DNA from: Metabacillus malikii
Lineage (GTDB): Bacteria; Bacillota; Bacilli; Bacillales; Bacillaceae
DNA length: 64,000 bases
Reading direction: 5' to 3'
NCBI RefSeq assembly: GCF_030813355.1
Contig: NZ_JAUSUD010000003.1
Span: 1 to 64,000, forward strand
Position numbers and translations under genes: made by a program
Notes under the pieces: generated by a model
The model's database searches: none
Told to the model about the DNA's origin: nothing
Seen by the model: the letters and a program-made list of their open reading frames with translations, nothing else
In this document: positions 37,834-46,609 of the stretch, piece by piece
How the letters are laid out: the number at the start of each line of letters is the position of its first letter
Numbering within the stretch: position 1 is the first letter of the stretch

Positions 37834-38664
37834 ATGTACCAGCTTAAATATACATTAGGGAGTATCGGAAAGTATGTTTCATTACTGTTAGGTGCTTTCG
37901 TTGCCTTGCTTCCAATTGCCGTTGTGTTTTTCGCCTCCTTTAAGACAAGTGATGAGTACACAAGTACAGGGCCGTTAACACCACCTGAAAATTGGTTAAA
38001 TTTCGAAAACTACACACGTGCCTTTACAGAAGGTAATATGTTGATGGGTTTTGCGAATACGGCATTTATTTTAATTTTATCGATTATCGGTGCGACATTA
38101 ACAGGTTCAATGATTGCGTTCGTGCTTCACCGCTTTAATTTTAGAGGTAGTAAACTACTAATGGGTGCTTTCCTTTTAGCAACTTTAATTCCAGCGGTAA
38201 CAACTCAAGTTGCGACATTCCAAATCATTAATGATATGGGATTATTTAATACAAGATGGGCTGCGATTATTTTATATATGAGTACAGATATTATTGCAGT
38301 ATATATCTTCTTGCAATTTATGGATTCAATTTCTGTTTCGTTAGATGAATCTGCAATGTTGGATGGTGCATCGTATTTAACGATTTTCACCAAAATCATT
38401 TTGCCGTTATTAAAACCGGCGATTGTGACAGTAATTATCGTTAAAGGTGTTAATGTTTACAATGACTTTTATACCGCCTTTCTCTATATGCCGAAGTCAG
38501 AGCTGCAGGTTATCTCGACAGCCTTGTTCAAATTTAAAGGTCCATATGGTTCGCAATGGGAAGTTATATGTGCGGGGATCATCATTGCGATTATCCCAAC
38601 TTTAATCGCATTCATTACATTACAAAAACATATTTACAATGGTATGGCGGGATCTGTTAAATAG
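37834..38664 (+). CDS. Sugar ABC permease, MalG/UgpE type
   Basis: This is the second membrane subunit, 276 residues, six helices, with the coupling loop ESAMLDGASYLTIFTKIILPLLKPAIVTVIIVKGVNVYNDFY. Translation is coupled to the first permease. It is followed after 127 bases by the first GH113 mannanase gene, with no terminator between them. Confidence 0.92.
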   Translation: MYQLKYTLGSIGKYVSLLLGAFVALLPIAVVFFASFKTSDEYTSTGPLTPPENWLNFENYTRAFTEGNMLMGFANTAFILILSIIGATLTGSMIAFVLHRFNFRGSKLLMGAFLLATLIPAVTTQVATFQIINDMGLFNTRWAAIILYMSTDIIAVYIFLQFMDSISVSLDESAMLDGASYLTIFTKIILPLLKPAIVTVIIVKGVNVYNDFYTAFLYMPKSELQVISTALFKFKGPYGSQWEVICAGIIIAIIPTLIAFITLQKHIYNGMAGSVK

Positions 38665-38791
38665 TTTAAAGATGAGGGGGCTGAATTTACTTCAGAACCC
38701 TTTTTTAAAAAGGTTCATGGTTAACAATAGTCTGTTCTTGTTCGCTTTAGTCGAGGTGTCAGGAACATTGAATATAAAGGAGTTTGTTGGA

Positions 38792-39724
38792 ATGGATTTT
38801 ATTAATGGGTTTACCTTTGGTTGGATGAGTCGCAGAGGAGACTTCGAAAAACCAGAAGCAAAGGAATCGTTACGAAAGTTAAAAGAACGAACAAATACGG
38901 ACTACGTCATTATCTCACTAGCTGCACTTCAAGATGGAGCACATACAACGGTTGTAGATTATCAAGGTAAGCATATGGTTTCAGATGAAGAGCTTGTTCA
39001 AATGATCGACTATTCAAGAGAGTTAGGGTTGAAAGTAATCTTGAAACCAACTGTTAACTGTAAAGATGGCACTTGGAGAGCGCATATCAATTTCTTTGAT
39101 TTAGATGTTCCTTGTGAACCAAAATGGAGTGAGTGGTTCAAGAGTTATACAGAATACCAAGTTCATTATGCAAAAATAGCTGAAAAAACAAAGTGTGAAA
39201 TGATGATCGTAGGCTGTGAAATGGTTCAAACTGAGCGTCGTGATAAAGAATGGCGTGCATTAATTGATGATGTTCGTGTTGAATATAAAGGGCCGATAAC
39301 GTATAACACCGATAAATATCAAGAGGGTAACGTAAAATGGTGGGACGCAGTCGATGTCATCTCATCTAGCGGATATTATCCGATTGATGACTGGGACAAT
39401 CAATTAGCGAGAATTGAAGAAATTATAAAACCGTATAATAAACCATTCTTCTTTGCTGAAGCGGGATGTCCTAGTCGTTCAAATTCACCGTATGTGCCAA
39501 ATGATTGGGGTTTAGAAGGTGAAATTGATATGGAAGCTCAAGCGAACTATTACAAAGTGATGTTTGAAAAGGCTGGACAAAAGGATTGGGTTCAAGGGTT
39601 TGGTCTATGGGATTGGAAAGCTTTATTATACAAGGAAGAAGATGCGTTCACAGATGATGAATATGCGGTTTATGGAAAGCCTGCAGAAAAGGTCATCAAA
39701 GAATTTTATGCGACGAAAAAATAA
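38792..39724 (+). CDS. GH113 beta-1,4-mannanase (first copy), cytoplasmic
   Basis: This is a glycoside hydrolase of the GH113 TIM-barrel family that cleaves beta-1,4-mannosidic bonds with retention. About 310 residues, no signal peptide. The acid/base Glu143 (VGCEMVQTE) and nucleophile Glu223 (FAEAGCPS) are 80 residues apart, as in Alicyclobacillus ManA (Glu151, Glu231). The frame is open back to 38639, but AAAGGAG at 38776-38782 fits the ATG at 38792. Being intracellular, it should act on imported manno-oligosaccharides, not polymer. Confidence 0.9.
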   Translation: MDFINGFTFGWMSRRGDFEKPEAKESLRKLKERTNTDYVIISLAALQDGAHTTVVDYQGKHMVSDEELVQMIDYSRELGLKVILKPTVNCKDGTWRAHINFFDLDVPCEPKWSEWFKSYTEYQVHYAKIAEKTKCEMMIVGCEMVQTERRDKEWRALIDDVRVEYKGPITYNTDKYQEGNVKWWDAVDVISSSGYYPIDDWDNQLARIEEIIKPYNKPFFFAEAGCPSRSNSPYVPNDWGLEGEIDMEAQANYYKVMFEKAGQKDWVQGFGLWDWKALLYKEEDAFTDDEYAVYGKPAEKVIKEFYATKK

Positions 39725-39729
39725 GGATG

Positions 39730-39766
39730 AAAGGGTAGTGGTGATTTTTATACTACCCTTTTTCTT
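39730..39766 (+). terminator. Terminator after the first GH113 gene
   Basis: AAAGGGTAGT and ACTACCCTTT form a 10-bp stem followed by a T-rich tract. This closes the importer-GH113 operon. Confidence 0.85.
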
Positions 39767-39800
39767 TGTTTAGGAAATTATAAAATCTTGAAATGTGGAT

Positions 39801-39931
39801 AAGCGCTTCGACGTCCAGCTCCAGCGCCTAGCCCCTCGAGGTCATAAGCCACAAATGAATCGAAGACAAAGAGCGTCTTCTATTCATTTGCGTCTTATGC
39901 TTGTCGGGGCTGATCAAGGCGCTTGCGCTTT
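39801..39931. repeat. Long imperfect palindromic repeat unit
   Basis: Nested inverted repeats fold the stretch into one long hairpin: AAGCGC near the left end with GCGCTT near the right, AGCCCC(T)CGAGG-ATAAG with CTTATG-TTGTCGGGGCT, CAAATGAAT (39852-39860) with ATTCATTTG (39882-39890), and GAAGAC with GTCTTC at the tip. It resembles palindromic dispersed units (GCGCTTGCGCTTTT-type) common in Bacillus genomes. No other copy is seen in this window. Confidence 0.75.
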
Positions 39932-40125
39932 TGTTCTGTGTGTATGAATCACTTAACTTTATTAGCGGTTCGTACAACGATGGAATATGGATGTGTAAAC
40001 TAAATAAATTATGTGGGAAAATTCAGAGTAAAGTTACGGGTTGTGTAAAACTATAAAAATATAAGGTAATAGATAAAGTAAACCTTTACTATTTGTTGTT
40101 ATTATAATAAAGTATAAATATACTA

Positions 40126-40139
40126 ACAAAACGCTAACA
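40126..40139 (+). promoter_or_regulatory. Candidate cre site upstream of the beta-mannosidase
   Basis: ACAAAACGCTAACA matches the cre consensus at 12 of 14 positions in the AT-rich 600-base gap before the GH2 gene. No convincing -35/-10 pair could be assigned there. The rest of the gap (39932-40335) shows nothing else. Confidence 0.5.
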
Positions 40140-40335
40140 GAAATAACATATTTGAAGTATTAGCTTATTATTGAAATGTTAATTGGCTTGTTAAGCTGCT
40201 TACTGAAACACTAATGCGATTATTTAGTGACTTATCTTAATTTACGAGATAGTAGTATATGATTATTACTAAAAATCATACACATTATTAAAATTCGATA
40301 ATAACAAAAATAACAAAGGCGAAGGGGATGCAGAA

Positions 40336-42798
40336 ATGAAGAAACTAGATTTAAATGGCTTGTGGAAAATGAGGAGCACAAAGGCACATGAATGGATGAA
40401 TGCTACAGTTCCAGGTTCGGTTATGCATGATTTATTTTCACAAGGGGAAATTGATGACCCGTTCTATCGTGACAACGAAGACCAAGCCTATGATATTTCA
40501 TCAAAGGATTATGAATTTACACGTAGCTTTACAATTGATGAAGCAATCGCTAATCACCAGCATGTGATCATCCGCTTTGATGGATTAGATACGATTTCGA
40601 AAATAACCTTAAATGGTCATGTAATCGCACAAACAAACAATATGCACCGGACGTATGAGTTTGATATAAAGCCTTATATCACGGTAGGTGAAAACACGTT
40701 ACACATTACACTATATTCACCAATTCAATATATTACTGAAAAGCAGAAGGAAACGAAACTTTGGGGAGTGACTGATGCAATCGAAGGGTTTCCGCATATC
40801 CGAAAGGGACATAGTATGTTTGGTTGGGATTGGGGTCCACAAATCCCTGACCTCGGAATATGGAGAGATGTTTCAATCCTTGCTTGGAATAAAGGCCGTA
40901 TCGATGACGTGTACATTACGCAACAACATAATCACAACGAAGTAAGTTTAAATGTCAGAGTAAACGTACAAGGAACCGAACGCGAGACATTAGGATTAGA
41001 AGTAAAACTAACAAGTCCAACCGGAGAAGTTGATACAACTAAGGTTAATCATCTATCTAAAGAGGAGAACATCACAATTAATGTGAAGGAGCCGAAACTT
41101 TGGTGGCCAAATGGCTATGGTGAACAGCCGTTATATCAAGTTGAAATCAAAACAGTTAATGAACAAGAGCAATTGGATCAAAAGTCCCTAACGATTGGAC
41201 TTCGTACAATTGAAGTGAAGCATGAGCCAGACGAGTGGGGTAAATCGTTCGAATTTATCGTAAACGGGCTGCCGATTTTTGCAATGGGAGCAAATTATAT
41301 TCCTGAAGACAATCTATTGGCGAGAAATTCACGTCAAAGAACAGAAACATTAATTAATGATTGTGTAGATGCGAACTTTAATATGATTCGTGTTTGGGGT
41401 GGCGGTATTTACCCTGAGGATTATTTCTTTGATTTATGTGACCGCAAAGGGTTAATTGTCTGGCAGGACTTCATGTTTGCATGTAGCATGTATGATTTGA
41501 ATGATGAATTTAGAGAAACGGTTGAACATGAAGTAATTGATAATATGAAACGAATTCGTCATCATGCAAGTCTTGGTATTTGGTGTGGAAATAATGAAGT
41601 TGAAGAAGCATGGGTTCACTGGGGAGATATGCCTGATGATGATTATAAACATAAGGCTGACTATATTAAACTATTTGAATTTATCATTCCAGAGCTTGCG
41701 AAGAAACTAGATCCACAAACATTTTATTGGTCGTCGTCACCATCTTCAGGCGGTGGATTCAATGAACCACGTAATCCGAACGAAGGAGATATGCATTATT
41801 GGGAAGTTTGGCATGGTTTAAAACCATTCTCAGAGTATGAAAAATTCCATTTCAGATTTTGCTCTGAATTTGGATTTCAATCATTCCCATCAATGAAAAC
41901 GATTCAAACATTTACAGTGCCAGAGGACCGCAATATTTTCTCATATGTAATGGAGAAGCATCAAAAAAATGGGGCAGCAAATGGGAAAATCCTGTTCTAC
42001 TTGTCAGAGAACTTCCTATATCCTAAAGACTTTGATTCATTGCTATATGCGTCACAATTATTGCAAGCTGAAGCAATTAAATATGGTGTTGAGCATTGGC
42101 GAAGAAACCGTGGACGTTGTATGGGTTCTCTATACTGGCAATTAAATGATTGTTGGCCTGTTGCTTCATGGTCAAGCATTGATTACTATGGCCGATGGAA
42201 AGCATTACATTATTTCGCGAAGAAGTTTTATTCTCCAATCCTATTATCGCTACGTGAGGACGGTACGAATGTTGAAATTCATGTAACGAATGAAACTCGT
42301 GAAAACGTAACAGCACGCATCGAGTGGACATTACGTAAAAACACTTCAGAAATTGTGAAACAAGGCACTCTTTCAACAGAAATTGCGAGCTTAACTGCTA
42401 ATCAATGCGAGAAGCTTGATTTTGCAGATGTTCTAACAAAAGAAGCAAAGCGCAATACGTATGTAGAATGTACATTATATATAGATGATAAAGAACATAC
42501 GACAACGACATTGTTATTTGCAAAACCAAAGCACTTTGAGTTTTTAAACCCGGAAATTATGACAGAAATAACAGAAACGGAAGAAACGTACGATATTACG
42601 CTTCAGACCGCAACATTTGCAAAATATGTTGAATTAGAATTACTTGAAGCTGATTGTAAATTTAGTGATAATTATTTTGACCTCTCTTCAGGAACAAACA
42701 AGGTCATTACAGTGAAAAAGGATTCATTGAGCGTAGAGCTTGATATCACTTCATTCAAACAACAGCTGAAAGTAAGAAGTGTTTTTGATATCGCATAA
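40336..42798 (+). CDS. Beta-mannosidase, GH2 family
   Basis: This exo-glycosidase removes mannose from the non-reducing ends of beta-1,4-manno-oligosaccharides. The 820-residue protein has the jelly-roll sugar-binding domain (about 1-180), an immunoglobulin-like domain, and a TIM barrel with RVWGGGIYPEDYFFDLCDRKGLIVWQDFMFACSMY, the acid/base Glu421 in WCGNNEVEEAW and the nucleophile Glu511 in FCSEFGFQSFPS. These WQDF-type and GNNE motifs separate beta-mannosidases from beta-galactosidases. No signal peptide. It precedes the second LacI regulator. Confidence 0.93.
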   Translation: MKKLDLNGLWKMRSTKAHEWMNATVPGSVMHDLFSQGEIDDPFYRDNEDQAYDISSKDYEFTRSFTIDEAIANHQHVIIRFDGLDTISKITLNGHVIAQTNNMHRTYEFDIKPYITVGENTLHITLYSPIQYITEKQKETKLWGVTDAIEGFPHIRKGHSMFGWDWGPQIPDLGIWRDVSILAWNKGRIDDVYITQQHNHNEVSLNVRVNVQGTERETLGLEVKLTSPTGEVDTTKVNHLSKEENITINVKEPKLWWPNGYGEQPLYQVEIKTVNEQEQLDQKSLTIGLRTIEVKHEPDEWGKSFEFIVNGLPIFAMGANYIPEDNLLARNSRQRTETLINDCVDANFNMIRVWGGGIYPEDYFFDLCDRKGLIVWQDFMFACSMYDLNDEFRETVEHEVIDNMKRIRHHASLGIWCGNNEVEEAWVHWGDMPDDDYKHKADYIKLFEFIIPELAKKLDPQTFYWSSSPSSGGGFNEPRNPNEGDMHYWEVWHGLKPFSEYEKFHFRFCSEFGFQSFPSMKTIQTFTVPEDRNIFSYVMEKHQKNGAANGKILFYLSENFLYPKDFDSLLYASQLLQAEAIKYGVEHWRRNRGRCMGSLYWQLNDCWPVASWSSIDYYGRWKALHYFAKKFYSPILLSLREDGTNVEIHVTNETRENVTARIEWTLRKNTSEIVKQGTLSTEIASLTANQCEKLDFADVLTKEAKRNTYVECTLYIDDKEHTTTTLLFAKPKHFEFLNPEIMTEITETEETYDITLQTATFAKYVELELLEADCKFSDNYFDLSSGTNKVITVKKDSLSVELDITSFKQQLKVRSVFDIA

Positions 42799-42829
42799 GC
42801 TACTATGCTCAAGGGAAATAAACTAGTTG

Positions 42830-42863
42830 AGAGCCTCTTTTGTCTTGTGCAAAAAGAGGCTCT
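42830..42863 (+). terminator. Terminator after the beta-mannosidase gene
   Basis: AGAGCCTCTTTTTG-like left arm (42830-42842) pairs with CAAAAAGAGGCTCT (42850-42863). The stem is strong but the T tract is poor. Confidence 0.65.
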
Positions 42864-42931
42864 TACAAAGTAAAGTAGGGCAGTCTTTTTAAACTGTCAA
42901 AAAAGTAGCATAGTTGGAGTGAAAAGACAGT

Positions 42932-44011
42932 ATGGCTAAAAAAGTAACAATGCAGCAAATTGCAGATTACTTAGGTGTTTCAAAATATGTAGTTTCGAAA
43001 TCTTTATCTGGAAAAGAAGGTGTTAACCCGGAAACGAGGGAGAAAGTATTCAAAACGGCTGCAAAGTTAGGATACTTTTCACAAAAGGGACAGAAAATTG
43101 ATGACGAAACGATGAATGTTAATGTAGATAAAGTAGATACGGCAACGTTAAAAAAACGTGTTGTATTAGTTCTTATGCCGAATATCCGCTTTCAAAATAA
43201 AGAGTCCCAGTATTGGGGCCGTATATTAGATGGAATTAGTGAAAGTTTAGAAAGTATGGGCTTAGGGATGGTTGTTTTAACCGAAAATAATGTTGAGACA
43301 CTTGATACAGTGTTAAATCCAAAAGGAATTGTTGGTGTTATTAGTATTGGTGTTGTATCGACAGCTATATTACTAGAAGTGCATCGATTTAATATTCCAA
43401 TAGTCATGGTAGATTATGAAGAACCTTTAATTCCGAGTGATATGGTATTTAACAATAGCTTTGACAGCAGCTTTCAATTAACGTCACATCTCATTGGTTT
43501 AGGACATACACGCATTGAATATATAGGGAATATTTCATATTCTCGTAGTTTTTACGATAGATGGCTAGGTTATCGCAGCGCTCTTGAGAATAATAGCTTA
43601 GTCGTCCCGAAAAATGATATTGATTATGAAGAAGAAGAAATATTAACTCCAGAAAAAATTAAAAAATGGTTTGAAAACAAAACAGAACAGACAATGCCAA
43701 CAGCATTAGTTTGCAGCAATGACAACGTCGCAAAACAGATTATTACAGTGTTGCAGCAATGTGGCGTAAATATACCTGGAGATATCTCTGTAACTGGATT
43801 TGACAATATGGATTTCTCTTATGACATGTCACCAACAATAACAACGGTCGATTTTCAAAAGAAAGGCCTAGGAAAACGTGCTGTTGAAATGTTAATGCGA
43901 CGTGTTGCGCATAAGGACGATCCATATGAAAAAATTCTTTTAACAGGATCAATTATTTTGCGTGAATCAACGATAGCGATTAATCCAATCGAAAATAGGG
44001 GAGGGAAATAA
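42932..44011 (+). CDS. LacI-family transcriptional regulator (second in the locus)
   Basis: This is a 359-residue repressor with the HTH and hinge VTMQQIADYLGVSKYVVSKSLSGKEGVNPETREKVFKTAAKLGYF and a C-terminal effector domain (VTGFDNMDFSYDMSPTITTVDF). A charged linker of about 20 residues after the hinge is longer than usual. Its Shine-Dalgarno (GGAG) is 12 bases from the ATG, suggesting modest translation. The aldo/keto reductase starts one base after its stop, so the two are one transcription unit with MATE probably following. Confidence 0.9.
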   Translation: MAKKVTMQQIADYLGVSKYVVSKSLSGKEGVNPETREKVFKTAAKLGYFSQKGQKIDDETMNVNVDKVDTATLKKRVVLVLMPNIRFQNKESQYWGRILDGISESLESMGLGMVVLTENNVETLDTVLNPKGIVGVISIGVVSTAILLEVHRFNIPIVMVDYEEPLIPSDMVFNNSFDSSFQLTSHLIGLGHTRIEYIGNISYSRSFYDRWLGYRSALENNSLVVPKNDIDYEEEEILTPEKIKKWFENKTEQTMPTALVCSNDNVAKQIITVLQQCGVNIPGDISVTGFDNMDFSYDMSPTITTVDFQKKGLGKRAVEMLMRRVAHKDDPYEKILLTGSIILRESTIAINPIENRGGK

Positions 44012-44012
44012 T

Positions 44013-45002
44013 ATGTCGTATATACCAAATCAATCCAGATATGAAAACATGCAGTACAATCGTTTGGGTAAAAGTGGACTGAAGGTTCCAGCAATATCAC
44101 TAGGGCTCTATCGTAATTTCGGTGATACAGACCATTTTGGTCATGCTAAACAAATGATAACGACAGCCTTTGACATTGGGATTACTCATTTTGATTTAGC
44201 GAATAATTACGGTGAGCCATCCGGAAGTGCTGAAACAAACTTTGGAAGAATATTAAAGGAAGAGTTATCTGGTTTCCGTGATGAATTGTTAATTGCAACA
44301 AAAGCAGGGTACGATATGTGGCCAGGTCCATATGGTGAATGGGGTTCGCGAAAATACATGCTTTCAAGTCTCGACCAAAGCCTAAAAAGGTTACAGCTAG
44401 ATTATGTTGATATTTACTATTCACATCGTTATGACCCACATACACCGTTGGAAGAAACAGTTCTTGCACTTGATACTGCTGTGAAACAAGGTAAGGCACT
44501 CTATGTTGGTGTATCTAATTATCCTGCAGGTGTAACAAAGCAGGCGATTGAACTATTTAAGCAATTAAGAACACCTTTCGTATCCCATCAGCCAAATTAC
44601 TCGATGTTTTTAAGAGATGCTGAAGATAATCTTTTTGAGGTACTCGAAGATGGCGGGGTTGGAGCAGTTGTTTTTCAGCCACTTTATCAAGGGTTATTAA
44701 CGACTAAATATGTAGAAGGTATACCGAAGGATTCGCGAGTAGCAAAGGGTGTTGATTCAATTTCCGCTGACCAGGTGACAAAGAACAGGATTGAAATGGT
44801 TCAGAAGCTAAAGGAAATTGCTGAAGAAAGAGGGCAAACTGTCGCCCAGCTTGCAATTGCTTGGTCATTGCGGCATCCAGTTGTTGCCTCAGCATTAATA
44901 GGGGCAAGTCGTGTTGAACAAATCATTGAAAATGTAAAAGCGATCGAAAATCTGTCTTTTACAGATCATGAGCTTAAGGAAATTGACGAGATTCTACTAT
45001 AA
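44013..45002 (+). CDS. Aldo/keto reductase (YghZ/Kv-beta-like)
   Basis: This is an NADPH-dependent carbonyl reductase of the TIM-barrel AKR superfamily, 329 residues. It shows the opening YNRLGKSGLKVPAISLGLYRNFGD, the tetrad residues in FDLANNYG (Asp/Tyr), ATKAG (Lys) and YYSHRYD (His), and the AKR14-like C-terminus HPVVASALIGASRVEQIIENV. GGAGGG lies before the ATG. Members of this subgroup reduce glyceraldehyde 3-phosphate and methylglyoxal. In this locus it may detoxify aldehydes from mannose catabolism or reduce a sugar (inference). Confidence 0.88.
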   Translation: MSYIPNQSRYENMQYNRLGKSGLKVPAISLGLYRNFGDTDHFGHAKQMITTAFDIGITHFDLANNYGEPSGSAETNFGRILKEELSGFRDELLIATKAGYDMWPGPYGEWGSRKYMLSSLDQSLKRLQLDYVDIYYSHRYDPHTPLEETVLALDTAVKQGKALYVGVSNYPAGVTKQAIELFKQLRTPFVSHQPNYSMFLRDAEDNLFEVLEDGGVGAVVFQPLYQGLLTTKYVEGIPKDSRVAKGVDSISADQVTKNRIEMVQKLKEIAEERGQTVAQLAIAWSLRHPVVASALIGASRVEQIIENVKAIENLSFTDHELKEIDEILL

Positions 45003-45041
45003 TCTTTGCACTCTTTTAAGTACTAGAGGGGAAGACATACG

Positions 45042-46427
45042 GTGAAAAGACATCGAAGGGATACACAATTTTATAAAAAAATGTTTGGACTCGCTATCCC
45101 GATTGCGCTACAAACTTTATTGATTTCTTCATTAAATATGGTTGACTCATTAATGATCGGTCAACTAGGTGTAAAAAGTATTGCGGCTGTTGGTGTTGGC
45201 AATAAAATTACGACGATTTTAATTTTAGTTTTACAAGGTTTTGGAACAGGTGCAGCTATATTTACAGCGCAATATTGGGGGAGAAAGGATTTAAATGGGA
45301 TTAGGAAAATCTTATATATTACCTTTCTAATCGTGACCGTTTTTTCATTACTATTTACATTATTAACGTTACTATTTACAGAAGCATTTATTGAAATATT
45401 CACTAGTGACTTAGCCGTTATTGGTCTAAGTGCAGAATATTTAAGAATTATCGCGCTCAGCTATTTTGTAACAGCGTTAACAGTCCTATTCTCAACGGTT
45501 TTAAAATCAATGGGTGAAGTGAAAAGACCGCTATACGTCGCCATTATTGCAATCTTAATGAATACGGGATTAAATTATTTGCTTATATTCGGTCATTTAG
45601 GCTTTGCTGAACTTGGGGTAACAGGTGCGGCAATCGCAACTGTAATTTCTCGAATTGTACAAGCTCTGCTCCTATTCGTAATGCTAAAAAAACACCTATC
45701 ACTAACAAAGTCGTCAATGAAGCTTCATGATATTTTTGATAAACAATTAGTGAAACGATACTTATCGATTACAATTCCTTCTATTATAAATCATGCTCTA
45801 TGGACACTCGGTGAGACATCATACTTCTGGGTTTATGCACAGATGGGTACAGACCAATTAGCAGCTGTGACCTTGATTGATCCGTTGTTATTTGTTTTCA
45901 TGGCATTATTTATCGGATTAAGTGATGCTTCAACCATTATGGTTGGTAATAGTATTGGTGCAAACAAGGAAGACCAAGCCGTTCATTATGCGAAACAATT
46001 TCTTATGATAACGTCTGGGCTATCAATTATCGCAGTCGTTGGAGTAATCCTGTTAACACCTGCTTATCTCTCTATTTATAATGTGACAGACGTCGTTTCA
46101 AAACAAGCAACATCGATTCTCATGGTATACGCATTTTTATTAACCGGTAAAATGCTGAACATGGTCAATAATATTGGGGTATTACGTGCCGGCGGGGATA
46201 CAAAATATGTCCTTTACTTAGATGTTTTAGGTGTTTGGTTAATTGGCTTACCGTTAGCATTAGCTGGAGCTTTTGTTTGGGATTTACCGATATATATCGT
46301 ATTTGGTCTCGCAAACTCACATGAATTTGCCCGTGCCTTTTTCGGTATTAAACGTACATTCTCAAGAAAATGGATAAACAATGTAGTAGACAATAAAAAA
46401 GGAAAATCAGACCCATCGGTTGCCTGA
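45042..46427 (+). CDS. MATE family efflux transporter
   Basis: This cation-coupled exporter of 461 residues has about 12 membrane helices in two homologous halves (FKMFGLAIPIALQTLLISSLNMVDSLMIGQLGVKSIAAVGVGNKI and the mirrored KRYLSITIPSIINHALWTLGETSYFWVYAQMGTDQLAAVTLIDP). It starts at a GTG after AGAGGGGAAG. It is unusual inside a glycan-utilisation cluster and lies with the second LacI and the reductase. What it exports is not evident from the sequence. Confidence 0.88.
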   Translation: MKRHRRDTQFYKKMFGLAIPIALQTLLISSLNMVDSLMIGQLGVKSIAAVGVGNKITTILILVLQGFGTGAAIFTAQYWGRKDLNGIRKILYITFLIVTVFSLLFTLLTLLFTEAFIEIFTSDLAVIGLSAEYLRIIALSYFVTALTVLFSTVLKSMGEVKRPLYVAIIAILMNTGLNYLLIFGHLGFAELGVTGAAIATVISRIVQALLLFVMLKKHLSLTKSSMKLHDIFDKQLVKRYLSITIPSIINHALWTLGETSYFWVYAQMGTDQLAAVTLIDPLLFVFMALFIGLSDASTIMVGNSIGANKEDQAVHYAKQFLMITSGLSIIAVVGVILLTPAYLSIYNVTDVVSKQATSILMVYAFLLTGKMLNMVNNIGVLRAGGDTKYVLYLDVLGVWLIGLPLALAGAFVWDLPIYIVFGLANSHEFARAFFGIKRTFSRKWINNVVDNKKGKSDPSVA

Positions 46428-46512
46428 CAAGGTCGTTGTTTTTTAAGTTATTTTTTTTTGTTTTTGAGATGGGTTCCGCTAGATTTATAGATCATTTTAG
46501 AGGCTATTTTCT

Positions 46513-46562
46513 AAAAGATTGTGACTTTTTGCACTAACCCTAAACGACAACTCAGTTAAAAG
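46513..46562 (+). repeat. Outer flanks of dispersed repeat D joined without a core
   Basis: AAAAGATTGTGACTTTTTGCACTAA is followed directly by CCCTAAACGACAACTCAGTTAAAAG. At 28.4-28.8 kb the same two flanks enclose the GC-rich core plus nested insert. This locus therefore looks like an unfilled or precisely excised version. Confidence 0.75.
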
Positions 46563-46609
46563 CACAATTTTTATGAAAACTGCCTTTTAAACAGAAGGGG
46601 GAAGTAAAA

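Noticed and set aside
38639-38791. N-terminal extension of the first GH113 protein
   Set aside because: The extension is not family-like and a good ribosome-binding site precedes the ATG at 38792.
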